Source: Sandaracinaceae bacterium (GTDB taxonomy: Bacteria > Myxococcota_A > Polyangia > Polyangiales > JAFGIB01). From it: DNA of 5,805 nucleotides. This document shows, in pieces, positions 1 through 5,805 of the stretch. Under the pieces are notes generated by a model. That model made no database searches, was not told the origin of the DNA, and was given only the letters and a program-made list of their open reading frames with translations. The DNA lies in contig JADGRG010000457.1 in assembly GCA_017881145.1 (NCBI GenBank), forward strand, positions 1 to 5,805, in the 5' to 3' direction. The stretch's first letter is position 1. Each line of letters begins with the position of its first letter. The translations under genes and the position numbers were made by a program.

Positions 1-639
1 CGCGTTTCCTCGTCATCCTGCAAACTCCGTGCGTCGGTCTGGGCGCTCGCGCTTGGCATAGCTCTGGCGCTTCCGCCTGCCGCCGCATTGGCGGGCAGCG
101 GCGTGACCATCAGCTCCGCGGTCCGGGCTGGCGGAATGGACTCGAACCTCGAACCGGAGCCTGGCATCAACGTCCAGTGGGGCCGAGCAGTCGCGCTGAT
201 CAACGCCCCCGTAGCCGACGTGACCGCCGTGGTGCAGGACTACGCTCAGTACAAGACCTTCTTGCCACATTGCGAAAGCTCGCGCGTGCTTTCGCAGCGC
301 CAGGCATCGGCGCTGGTCTACGTGCAGTTCAGCGTCTTCAACGGCGCGCGCACGCTCTGGGCCGAGCTGAAGTTCCGCGCTCACGACGCTGCCGGCACCA
401 CCCGCATCGTGGAAGCCAACATGGTCAAGGGTAACGTTGGCCGGCTCTCCGCCATCTGGGAGCTGGTGCCTTTCGATGAGCACCGCACGCTGGTGACCTT
501 CCGGATTCTGGTCGACCCCTCGTTTCCGCTGCCTGCGAGCCTCCTGAGCGACGAAAACGTGAGCAGCGCGAGCCGAACCCTCCGGGCGCTGCGCAGCGTC
601 GTAGCGTCGCGAAAGCCGGCGCATCCGGTGGCTGGCTAG
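1..639 (+). CDS. Exported SRPBCC/START-like (COQ10/polyketide-cyclase type) protein, 5' partial
   Basis: The frame is open from base 1 and has no ATG, GTG or TTG before a TTG at 88, so the true start lies left of the window; 212 residues are visible. The first ~31 residues form a signal peptide: a basic stretch (K8, R10), a hydrophobic run WALALGIALALPP, and a signal peptidase I-type site ALA/G at about residues 29-32. A start at the TTG at 88 would fall inside this signal, so I reject it. Residues ~58-205 read as a SRPBCC fold: an edge strand (INVQWGRAVALINAP), the helix pattern DVTAVVQDYAQYKTFLPHCESSRVL typical of COQ10/START proteins, alternating strands, and a long C-terminal helix. The family binds hydrophobic ligands in a helix-grip cavity. 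Export suggests a periplasmic or surface lipid/ligand-binding role; the ligand is unknown. The next gene starts 43 nt downstream on the same strand, so they are probably co-transcribed. Confidence 0.8.
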   Translation, partial: RVSSSSCKLRASVWALALGIALALPPAAALAGSGVTISSAVRAGGMDSNLEPEPGINVQWGRAVALINAPVADVTAVVQDYAQYKTFLPHCESSRVLSQRQASALVYVQFSVFNGARTLWAELKFRAHDAAGTTRIVEANMVKGNVGRLSAIWELVPFDEHRTLVTFRILVDPSFPLPASLLSDENVSSASRTLRALRSVVASRKPAHPVAG

Positions 640-682
640 CGGGGCATCAGACGCGGATTGCTGCTACGAGTCGGCGCCAGGT

Positions 683-2296
683 GTGACAGAGCACGAGCAA
701 CATGCTGGGCAGGAGGCAACGCCTACGCTGCAACGGCGCAGAGACACCGGCAGCGACGAACCGCCGGCCACCGGTCAGCGCAAGCCGAGCAAGCTCCTGT
801 GGGTCCTAGCGGGCGCGAGCTTTGCGCTTGCCCACGGCACGGAGCGGTACTTCTCCTCCAACCAGCACACGTATCTCCTGCACGCATTCCGGCTCGCGTA
901 CCCGTCCCGCTTGAAGGCGGACTGGCTTACAGGAACAACGGACCTCACGCCTCTCTTCTCCTGGCTAGCTGCCGCGCTACTCACTGTTGCAGGGCGCGGC
1001 GGCCTTTATGCCGCCCATGCGGTCTTGGCCGGCTTGTGGTTGGTCGCGCTCGTCGGACTTGTAACCAGAGTCTTCCCCAGACTCGCGACGCTGGCTGGCG
1101 CTGCGTCAATCTGCGCCGGTCTGATGATGCTGGACGCTATCGCCCCGCTGCGCCGCGTGCTGCTCGATGGCATGGCGCAGCAGGTGATTCTCGGCGCTTA
1201 TCTGCAACCGAGCGCGTGCGGCGTCTTCTTGCTTCTCGCGCTGCTCTTGGCAGTGAACGATAAGCCGCGCGCCGCTGCGCTCAGCTCCTTGGCGGCAGCT
1301 CTGCTGCACCCGACCTACCTGTTCTCGGCCGGGGTGGTGTGCATGGGCCTCGTCAGCACCTGCTGGCTGCGTGACTCACGTCGCAGGAGCGTCGAGATTG
1401 CGTTGATCGCCTGCGCGGGTGCCATGCTGGTGGGCCTCGAGCTCTGGCCGATCGCGAGTAGTCCCGATGCGCGCACGGCCGCGCTCGCCAGAACCGTCTT
1501 GGCGGTGCACCGAGCGCCTCATCACGCTCTTGTCAGCGTGTGGTTTCCGCAGCGGCCGTTCGCGGCTGCGACTCAACTCGGTGTCTGTGCAGCGGGCGTA
1601 GTCATCGGGTTGCGGCGACAGCGCGCGCTCGGATGGATTCTATCGCTCGCGGGACTTTCCGCCTTCGTCCTCACGGTCCTTGCTGCGCTGACGGGCGAGC
1701 TCCGCTTGGCCCTGCTCTTCCCTTGGCGGGTCAGTGCCTGGCTAGTGCCTGCGAGCACAGCGCTCGTGCTCGGAGCCGTGTTCGATCACTGGCTGAGACG
1801 GCCGCGCACGTCGACCAAGCTCTTGCTCGGGGTCGCAACCGCTTGCCTGATGGGCGCCGCCGTCCGCGGCGTCATCCTCGACGTTCAAGCGTGGCGTGAG
1901 ACCTCACCAGAAGCCGCTCTTGTCACGGCACTCCGCGCGAACACCGCCGTAGACGACGTGCTGGTCGCTCCCCTCGATATGGAATGGGTTCGGCTGGAAG
2001 CCGAGCGTGCAGTCGTGGCAGACACCAAGTCGCACCCATTCCAAGCCAACGAGGTAGTCGAGTGGTGGTCGCGCGTGCAGCTCGTGACTACGCTCTACGA
2101 TGTCACGCGCTCGCTGCCGGTGCGTACCGACGCACTGGCACACGTGCTCGCCATCGAGCCGCATGCTGCATGGCTGCTCCTGCCCGCACAGGATCCTCTG
2201 GTCGTGGCAACCCATCTACCGGTGGTCTGGCGCGACGCGAAGTGGGCACTGCTGACCGCGTCGAGCTCGGCGCCGAGGGAAAGAGCGTCGCGTTGA
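683..2296 (+). CDS. Polytopic membrane protein, DUF6798-like (GT-C-like architecture)
   Basis: 537 residues from a GTG start. This is the first start codon after an in-frame TAG at 602-604; no strong Shine-Dalgarno sequence precedes it, so translation may be coupled to the upstream gene. Residues 1-37 are hydrophilic and probably cytoplasmic. About 10-11 hydrophobic segments follow (near 38-52, 90-104, 107-127, 136-150, 165-192, 197-221, 237-253, 294-310, 315-335, 343-365, 377-395), then a soluble tail of ~140 residues (400-537). Two stretches resemble what I recall of DUF6798 proteins: an N-terminal NQHTYLLHAFRLAYP...DWLTGTTDLTPLFSW block (60-94) and a C-terminal ADTKSHPFQANEVVEWWSRV block (446-465). 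Many TM segments plus an extracytoplasmic tail is the layout of GT-C glycosyltransferases that use lipid-linked sugars, but I see no confirmed catalytic motif; D80 and D87 in the first large loop are possible acidic residues. It lies between an exported START protein and a flippase. Function unknown; the transferase role is inference. Confidence 0.8.
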   Translation: MTEHEQHAGQEATPTLQRRRDTGSDEPPATGQRKPSKLLWVLAGASFALAHGTERYFSSNQHTYLLHAFRLAYPSRLKADWLTGTTDLTPLFSWLAAALLTVAGRGGLYAAHAVLAGLWLVALVGLVTRVFPRLATLAGAASICAGLMMLDAIAPLRRVLLDGMAQQVILGAYLQPSACGVFLLLALLLAVNDKPRAAALSSLAAALLHPTYLFSAGVVCMGLVSTCWLRDSRRRSVEIALIACAGAMLVGLELWPIASSPDARTAALARTVLAVHRAPHHALVSVWFPQRPFAAATQLGVCAAGVVIGLRRQRALGWILSLAGLSAFVLTVLAALTGELRLALLFPWRVSAWLVPASTALVLGAVFDHWLRRPRTSTKLLLGVATACLMGAAVRGVILDVQAWRETSPEAALVTALRANTAVDDVLVAPLDMEWVRLEAERAVVADTKSHPFQANEVVEWWSRVQLVTTLYDVTRSLPVRTDALAHVLAIEPHAAWLLLPAQDPLVVATHLPVVWRDAKWALLTASSSAPRERASR

Positions 2297-2466
2297 CGGG
2301 GGACGAGTGAACGCATGAGCAAAGCGCATCGACAGGCTGCGCGCGGACCCAACGGGTAGCCGAAGAAGGAGGCCTGGGCGCAGCGGTTACGGTTTGACTC
2401 CGATCACCGTCCAAAGCACAGTCCCCGGCGCTGCGCGCCCTGCAGCAAGGCAGCAGAGACCGTCGA
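2297..2466 (+). other. 170-bp gap upstream of the flippase gene
   Basis: This is the only sizeable non-coding stretch. It holds a 14-codon ATG ORF (2315-2359) with no recognisable product, a near-perfect Shine-Dalgarno-like AAGGAGG at 2366-2372 with no usable start within 5-12 nt, a possible sigma70-like promoter (2394-2422), and a 5-bp GC stem with a 3-nt loop (2427-2439). No T-run follows any hairpin, so I see no intrinsic terminator for the preceding gene. Confidence 0.5.
2394..2422 (+). promoter_or_regulatory. Possible sigma70-like promoter for the flippase gene
   Basis: TTGACT (2394-2399) matches the -35 consensus at five of six positions. A 17-nt spacer leads to CACAGT (2417-2422), which matches the -10 consensus at only three of six. 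A transcript starting near 2429 would have a leader of about 38 nt before the GTG at 2467. The weak -10 box makes this tentative; the flippase could equally be read from upstream. Confidence 0.2.
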
Positions 2467-3984
2467 GTGGAAGCGCGAAAGCATGCGAAGGAAGCCAGCG
2501 TGCTCGTCATCGGGCGAGCTCTCGCGACCCTCTCCGACATCTTCGTCCCGATCGTCATCTTGCGCGTTCTGGGCAAGAGCGAAGTGGGCATCTTGGGCGC
2601 GCTCATGCTCGTCTACGGGACGCTTGCTCAGCTCCTGACCTCGGGGATTCCTGAAACCGTCGCCTACTTCCTGCCGACCCGGACACTAGACGAACGCGCT
2701 GCTCTGTCCCGGCGCGTCGTGTCAGCGCTCACAGTCATGGCAGCCATTGCGTCCGTGTTGATGGCGCTCGCGGCCTGCGCGGTCTGGCTCTCGCCTGCCC
2801 TGGTCGCCCGGTTTGCAACCGATCAAGCAACCCCTGAAGTGACCCGAGCGCTGCCAGGCATGCTCCTGGCCATGTCGCTCTACCCGTTGCTCGACATGCC
2901 ACCGCGCATGATGCCCAACCTGCTCGTCCAGGAAGGATACGTGACAAGCTCGGCGGGGCTCAGCATCTTCAAAGCGCTAGGAGGAGCGCTCGCGCTGATG
3001 GTGCCCGCTGCACTCGGAGCTGACTTGCGCTGGCTCGTGGCTGCCACCCTGGCCTTCGGAGTCATCTACCTGGTGGCGTGCGGCCTGATGTTCAGGACGG
3101 TGTTCGTGGGCGCCAAGCCCGTCGTGGTGGAGGTTGGGTTCAAGCAGATCTTCTCCTTCGGGTTCCCGCTCGGGCTGACCGATATCGTCGGGATGGTCAA
3201 CAACTCCATCGATCGGTTTCTGATCTTGGGAGCCTATCCGGCGGCACGCTACGCAGAGTACCAGGCGGGTGCCTGGCAGATTCCCGTGTTGACGTCGATC
3301 GCCTACAGCGTCGGCACTGCATACCGACCGCGCCTGGTCGAGCTCTTCAAGACGGACCGCGCGGCCGAGGCAATCCAGATCTGGCGCGCTTCGATCGCGA
3401 AGGTGTCTCTCTTGGTGATGCCAACCACGCTGATCTTCGTGGTCTGCGCCGAAGAAACGATGGAGCTGCTCTTCTCGCAACAATACGTGGTAGCAGCGAA
3501 CGTGTTCCGGTTCTTCTCGCTCCTGACCCTCGGCCGAGTGGCTGCCTACGGCACAGTGATCGTATCGGCTGGTCGTCCGCGCTTGGTACTAGAGGCAGCT
3601 GCACTCTCACTCGTGGCCAACGTGCTGGTCAGCGTGCCACTGCTCTGGTTCATCGGCTTCAACGGACCGGCTCTCGGAACACTGATCGCATTTGTGCCCA
3701 ACGTGATGTTCTATTGCTATGCGATCTCGCGCGCTACGGGCGTGCCCTATCGTGACGTGTTTCCGCTGCGAGCGTGGTCGCGCGTGTTGGCGCTCTCGGT
3801 CGTCGCAGCGGCTGCCGCGACCGCGGTCAAGCTGGGCACTGACTGGAACGCCGCCACCACTCTGGGTGCGTGCGCGATCGTGCTACTGACGACCTTCGGT
3901 GTGCTCGGCACGCTGACTGGCACGGTGGAGCGCAGCGACTGGCGCTTCCTGTCGGACATCGTTCGACTGCGCGTCTTCAGATGA
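2467..3984 (+). CDS. Wzx-type oligosaccharide/polysaccharide flippase (MOP superfamily)
   Basis: 505 residues from a GTG that is the first start codon after an in-frame TGA at 2395-2397. A weak AGAG at 2454-2457 is the only ribosome-binding-like sequence near it. The family moves undecaprenyl-linked oligosaccharides from the cytoplasmic to the periplasmic face of the inner membrane. Family-like blocks are visible: a short basic N-terminus leading into TM1 (SVLVIGRALATLSDIFVPIVILRVLG), then GKSEVGILGALMLVYGTL and TSGIPETVAYFLP (residues 36-70), and NNSIDRFLILGAYP (245-258) at the start of the second half. The C-terminal half has GFNGPALGTLIAFVPN (397-412). Hydrophobicity suggests 12-14 TM helices, and the length is typical for Wzx/PST proteins. 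Substrate cannot be read from sequence. The stop overlaps the convergent transferase gene by 8 bp. MurJ- or MATE-like transporters are less likely given these blocks. Confidence 0.88.
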   Translation: MEARKHAKEASVLVIGRALATLSDIFVPIVILRVLGKSEVGILGALMLVYGTLAQLLTSGIPETVAYFLPTRTLDERAALSRRVVSALTVMAAIASVLMALAACAVWLSPALVARFATDQATPEVTRALPGMLLAMSLYPLLDMPPRMMPNLLVQEGYVTSSAGLSIFKALGGALALMVPAALGADLRWLVAATLAFGVIYLVACGLMFRTVFVGAKPVVVEVGFKQIFSFGFPLGLTDIVGMVNNSIDRFLILGAYPAARYAEYQAGAWQIPVLTSIAYSVGTAYRPRLVELFKTDRAAEAIQIWRASIAKVSLLVMPTTLIFVVCAEETMELLFSQQYVVAANVFRFFSLLTLGRVAAYGTVIVSAGRPRLVLEAAALSLVANVLVSVPLLWFIGFNGPALGTLIAFVPNVMFYCYAISRATGVPYRDVFPLRAWSRVLALSVVAAAAATAVKLGTDWNAATTLGACAIVLLTTFGVLGTLTGTVERSDWRFLSDIVRLRVFR

Positions 3985-5170
3985 TGCCGGGCTGCGGAGC
4001 GCGACCTTCCACCAGCTCCAGCAGCGTGTTCCAGACTCGCTCTCCGTTACGACCGTCGGCACCGAGCATGTGCTCGTCCAGAAAAGCTCGCGCTTTCGCC
4101 TCACAGCAACGAGGCTCGTCGATCGATTGATCGACGTGCATAAGCACCTCGTCGAAGCTGCGCGAGAGCAGGCCGCCGTTGGTCTCGGGCGGCAGCTTCC
4201 AGATGTAGCGCACTGAATCGATAGTCTTCTTACGAACGCCAACGAAGCTGAGCGTGCGCCACTGGAACTCCTCGTCCGCGCTCTTGACCGGGTAGACATG
4301 GATGGTGGGGCGCAGCGTGGCGTAATAGAGATTCGCGATGCTGCTGAAGTTGGTGAGCAGTAGGTCCGACACCTGCATATCGAGGAAGTTGTCGGGCGCC
4401 TTGTCCTTGAACTTGAGCAGCACGTTCGGATGCCGGTGCGCCAAGTCATTCAAGAACTTCACGTAGCCGCGGTCGAAGCGGAACGAGTCATGCAAACGTA
4501 AGATAACGTTCACCTCGCGTCGTTCCAGATGGGCGATCAAACGCTCGAAGAGATCGGCATCCGAGCCCCAGTGCGCGAAGACTTCTCCGTAGTGCCAGGT
4601 CGGCGCGATCAGCACGGTCTTTCGGCGGACGATATCGAAGGGATAGAAGGGCTGAAGCCGGCCCTTATCGAGCGGCACGCGTAGATCATCGTGGCTGACG
4701 GCACCGAGCTGCCGGCAGTTACTGGGATGGAAGCCGCTGATCTTGGAGCGGTGCTGCATGTCCCACGGGCCGAAGCACTGCCAACGAAAGTTCGGGTTGG
4801 GCTTCTTCGCATCGCCCCAGGCGCGTTTGAGCGCGCCGTGCAGGAAGGCAAACTCTTCTTCGTCGTTCGGACCTTTCCATCCAAAGCCGTGCCATAGCAT
4901 CAACCCCTTGGGCGAAGTGGCGCGCGCCGGGACCCGGTTGTCCATGATCGTGACGTCGGGACGAAAGAAGGGGACACCGAGGAGATCCTGAATGCGACCA
5001 CGTCGGATGAGCTCGGCCTGGAGCGGAAAGAGCTTCGAGACCGGCTCGCGATAGTAGGTGTCGGGGTCGTTCATCACGACCTTGACCGTCACGTCGGGAC
5101 GCTGGTCAAGGTAGCGCGTGAGGCTCCAGAGGTCGGAGCCGAACGAGGTCGCCCAGATCAGCACTTTCAT
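3977..5170 (-). CDS. CDP-glycerol glycerophosphotransferase-like (TagB/TagF family, PF04464-type) enzyme
   Basis: 397 residues, starting at ATG (5170-5168), which is preceded by AGAAGGAT with good spacing. The frame stays open further upstream, to 5680, but that part is out of frame with the FkbM gene and Arg/Ala-rich, so it is not coding. The family transfers polyol phosphate from CDP-glycerol or CDP-ribitol to an acceptor in a two-domain GT-B fold. Visible blocks: a Rossmann-type start MKVLIWATSFGSDLWSL; LMLWHGFGWKG (90-100), matching the family's WHG...K histidine motif; VLIAPTWHYGE (186-196), like the APTW block; VNVILRLHDS (220-229), with the second conserved histidine; and SDLLLTNFSSIANLYYATLRPTIHVYP (268-294), matching the usual aDvLITDYSSi...kPi block. 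Asn replaces the usual Asp in TDYSS (here TNFSS). Length resembles single-addition TagB enzymes rather than long TagF polymerases. It is probably cytoplasmic or peripheral at the inner membrane. The true donor and acceptor are unknown; another phospho-polyol or a sugar is possible. Confidence 0.85.
   Translation of the reverse strand: MKVLIWATSFGSDLWSLTRYLDQRPDVTVKVVMNDPDTYYREPVSKLFPLQAELIRRGRIQDLLGVPFFRPDVTIMDNRVPARATSPKGLMLWHGFGWKGPNDEEEFAFLHGALKRAWGDAKKPNPNFRWQCFGPWDMQHRSKISGFHPSNCRQLGAVSHDDLRVPLDKGRLQPFYPFDIVRRKTVLIAPTWHYGEVFAHWGSDADLFERLIAHLERREVNVILRLHDSFRFDRGYVKFLNDLAHRHPNVLLKFKDKAPDNFLDMQVSDLLLTNFSSIANLYYATLRPTIHVYPVKSADEEFQWRTLSFVGVRKKTIDSVRYIWKLPPETNGGLLSRSFDEVLMHVDQSIDEPRCCEAKARAFLDEHMLGADGRNGERVWNTLLELVEGRAPQPGII
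4117..4136. repeat. Perfect 8-bp inverted repeat with a 4-nt loop, inside the transferase gene
   Basis: CGTCGATC, a GATT spacer, then GATCGACG form a perfect 8-bp stem within the 3' part of the minus-strand transferase gene, at codons for about VDQSIDE. It lies ~130 nt beyond the flippase stop on the + strand. There is no T-run on either side, so it is not a standard intrinsic terminator. It may be chance in GATC/CGATCG-rich DNA. Confidence 0.45.
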
Positions 5171-5177
5171 GGCGTAG

Positions 5178-5185
5178 ATCCTTCT
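5178..5185 (-). promoter_or_regulatory. Shine-Dalgarno sequence of the glycerophosphotransferase-like gene
   Basis: On the minus strand this reads AGAAGGAT, with its AAGGA core 8 nt upstream of the ATG at 5170. It lies in the 38-nt gap after the FkbM stop. It decides the start codon against the much longer open frame that runs back into the FkbM gene. Confidence 0.75.
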
Positions 5186-5208
5186 GCACGTGCGGCGCGT
5201 GGCGCGAT

Positions 5209-5805
5209 TCAAGCGCGCGGCGCTGCCGGAGCCGTCGAGAGAGCCGGCCGATAGACGAACGAGACATCCTGGCCGGAGTCGGACACGGCAAAGACAGCGT
5301 AGCCTGCGCCTCGCAGCGCACGCAGAGCGCGCCGGGTGGCTCCGGAACCGTGCTCGGGAAAGCGGTGATGGAATTCGATCAGGATCTGCGTGGGGCGGAT
5401 TGTGCCTGCAAGGATGTCGTCGATCACGCCGTATTCCGCGCCTTCGATGTCGAGCTTGAGCAGGTCGACTCGGTCGTGCTGCAGGTCGGCCATCACGGTC
5501 GAGAGCCTCCGCACTTGCAGCTCGACCATCTCCACGCCCGGCGTCTGCTGGCTCGCCTTGATGCTGTAGGAGACGTGCTCGGGATTGGCGGGGGCTGCAA
5601 AGCGCGCAACGCCATCGAAGCCGGCCAGGCCCACATCGTGAAAATGGAACGTCGCCGGGACGTCGGACCGCTTGACCCAAGCGAGGGAACGCGGCGTCGG
5701 GTCGAAGCCGTGCACCGAGACGCCGAACGCGTCGATCAGGCCGCGATCGAAGGAGATGTCTTCCCCCACGCCGAACGAGTAGACGATGGCATCCGCCTGC
5801 AGCAG
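5209..5805 (-). CDS. FkbM-family SAM-dependent methyltransferase, 5' partial
   Basis: The frame is open to the right window edge, giving 198 C-terminal residues. A GTG at 5769-5767 is an internal codon: the in-frame residues before it, IVYSFGVGEDISFD (spanning it), form the SAM-binding motif I and belong to the protein. FkbM enzymes (Methyltransf_21, PF05050) usually O-methylate sugars, glycans or other hydroxyls using S-adenosylmethionine. Visible motifs: YSFGVGEDISFD (visible residues 9-20), the acidic FDPTPRS after strand 2 (34-40), LLKLDIEGAEYGVIDDIL (115-132), which is the family's hallmark LKxDIEGaE block, and ILIEFHHRF (141-149). The tail after ~188 is Ala/Pro-rich and probably disordered. 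It precedes the glycerophosphotransferase-like gene by 38 nt on the same strand, so the two probably form an operon. The methyl acceptor may be the same surface glycan or polyol chain; this is inference. Confidence 0.88.
   Translation of the reverse strand: MLQADAIVYSFGVGEDISFDRGLIDAFGVSVHGFDPTPRSLAWVKRSDVPATFHFHDVGLAGFDGVARFAAPANPEHVSYSIKASQQTPGVEMVELQVRRLSTVMADLQHDRVDLLKLDIEGAEYGVIDDILAGTIRPTQILIEFHHRFPEHGSGATRRALRALRGAGYAVFAVSDSGQDVSFVYRPALSTAPAAPRA

Noticed and set aside
13..624. 203-codon open frame on the minus strand
   Set aside because: It lies antisense to the START-domain gene, is rich in Arg/His/Gln with no recognisable domain, and the + strand frame has a signal peptide and a family fold. 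It is a high-GC shadow.
88..639. TTG at 88 as the start of the START-domain protein
   Set aside because: It falls at the end of the hydrophobic core of an in-frame signal peptide that continues to base 1, so the real start is outside the window.
2427..2439. GGCGC-TGC-GCGCC hairpin as a terminator
   Set aside because: The stem is only 5 bp and has no following T-run; such short GC stems are expected by chance in DNA of this composition.
2103..2606. 167-codon minus-strand frame across the 170-bp gap
   Set aside because: It overlaps the ends of two supported + strand genes, has low-complexity Arg/Ala/Ser composition, and shows no domain or ribosome-binding site that I can recognise.
3883..4449. 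188-codon minus-strand frame over the transferase and flippase 3' ends
   Set aside because: Its translation is Arg/Ser/Thr-rich without domain features and it overlaps two well-supported genes; it is a shadow frame.
5171..5680. N-terminal extension of the glycerophosphotransferase-like gene back to 5680
   Set aside because: The added ~170 residues are Arg/Ala-rich, overlap the FkbM gene in another frame, and the ATG at 5170 has a good Shine-Dalgarno sequence and begins at the first Rossmann strand.
5209..5769. GTG at 5769-5767 as the start of the FkbM methyltransferase
   Set aside because: The in-frame sequence upstream of it supplies the first half of the SAM-binding motif (YSFGVGED), so the gene is cut by the window edge.

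Overview
The window is dense, GC-rich coding DNA with no RNA genes, mobile elements or CRISPR arrays that I can see. High GC, GTG starts and the gene types (an exported START-domain protein, a multispanning GT-C-like membrane protein, a Wzx-type flippase, an FkbM methyltransferase and a CDP-glycerol glycerophosphotransferase-like enzyme) fit a high-GC Gram-negative bacterium. A myxobacterium or related deltaproteobacterium is my best guess, but this is inference from composition and gene style only; no phylogenetic marker is present.

Layout: three genes run on the + strand and two on the - strand, meeting tail to tail. On the + strand are (i) the 3' part of a secreted SRPBCC/START-like protein (1-639, 5' end cut by the window edge), (ii) a 537-residue polytopic membrane protein with a DUF6798-like signature (683-2296), and (iii) after a 170-bp gap, a 505-residue MOP/Wzx-type polysaccharide flippase (2467-3984). 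On the - strand, entering from the right edge, are (iv) the C-terminal part of an FkbM-family SAM-dependent methyltransferase (5209-5805, 5' end cut by the window edge) and, 38 nt downstream, (v) a 397-residue CDP-glycerol:polyol-phosphate transferase-like GT-B enzyme (3977-5170). The flippase and the transferase overlap by 8 bp at their stop codons.

Taken together this looks like part of a cell-surface polysaccharide or exopolymer locus. The flippase would move a lipid-linked glycan across the inner membrane. The glycerophosphotransferase-like enzyme would add a polyol-phosphate (teichoic-acid-like) unit or a related substituent, and the FkbM enzyme would O-methylate a sugar or polyol. The DUF6798-like protein could be a lipid-linked-sugar-using membrane transferase. 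The assignments to families rest on motifs visible in the translations; the joint pathway is inference. Nothing in the window proves a new system. The most unusual element is the teichoic-acid-type transferase with an altered signature, paired with an FkbM methyltransferase.
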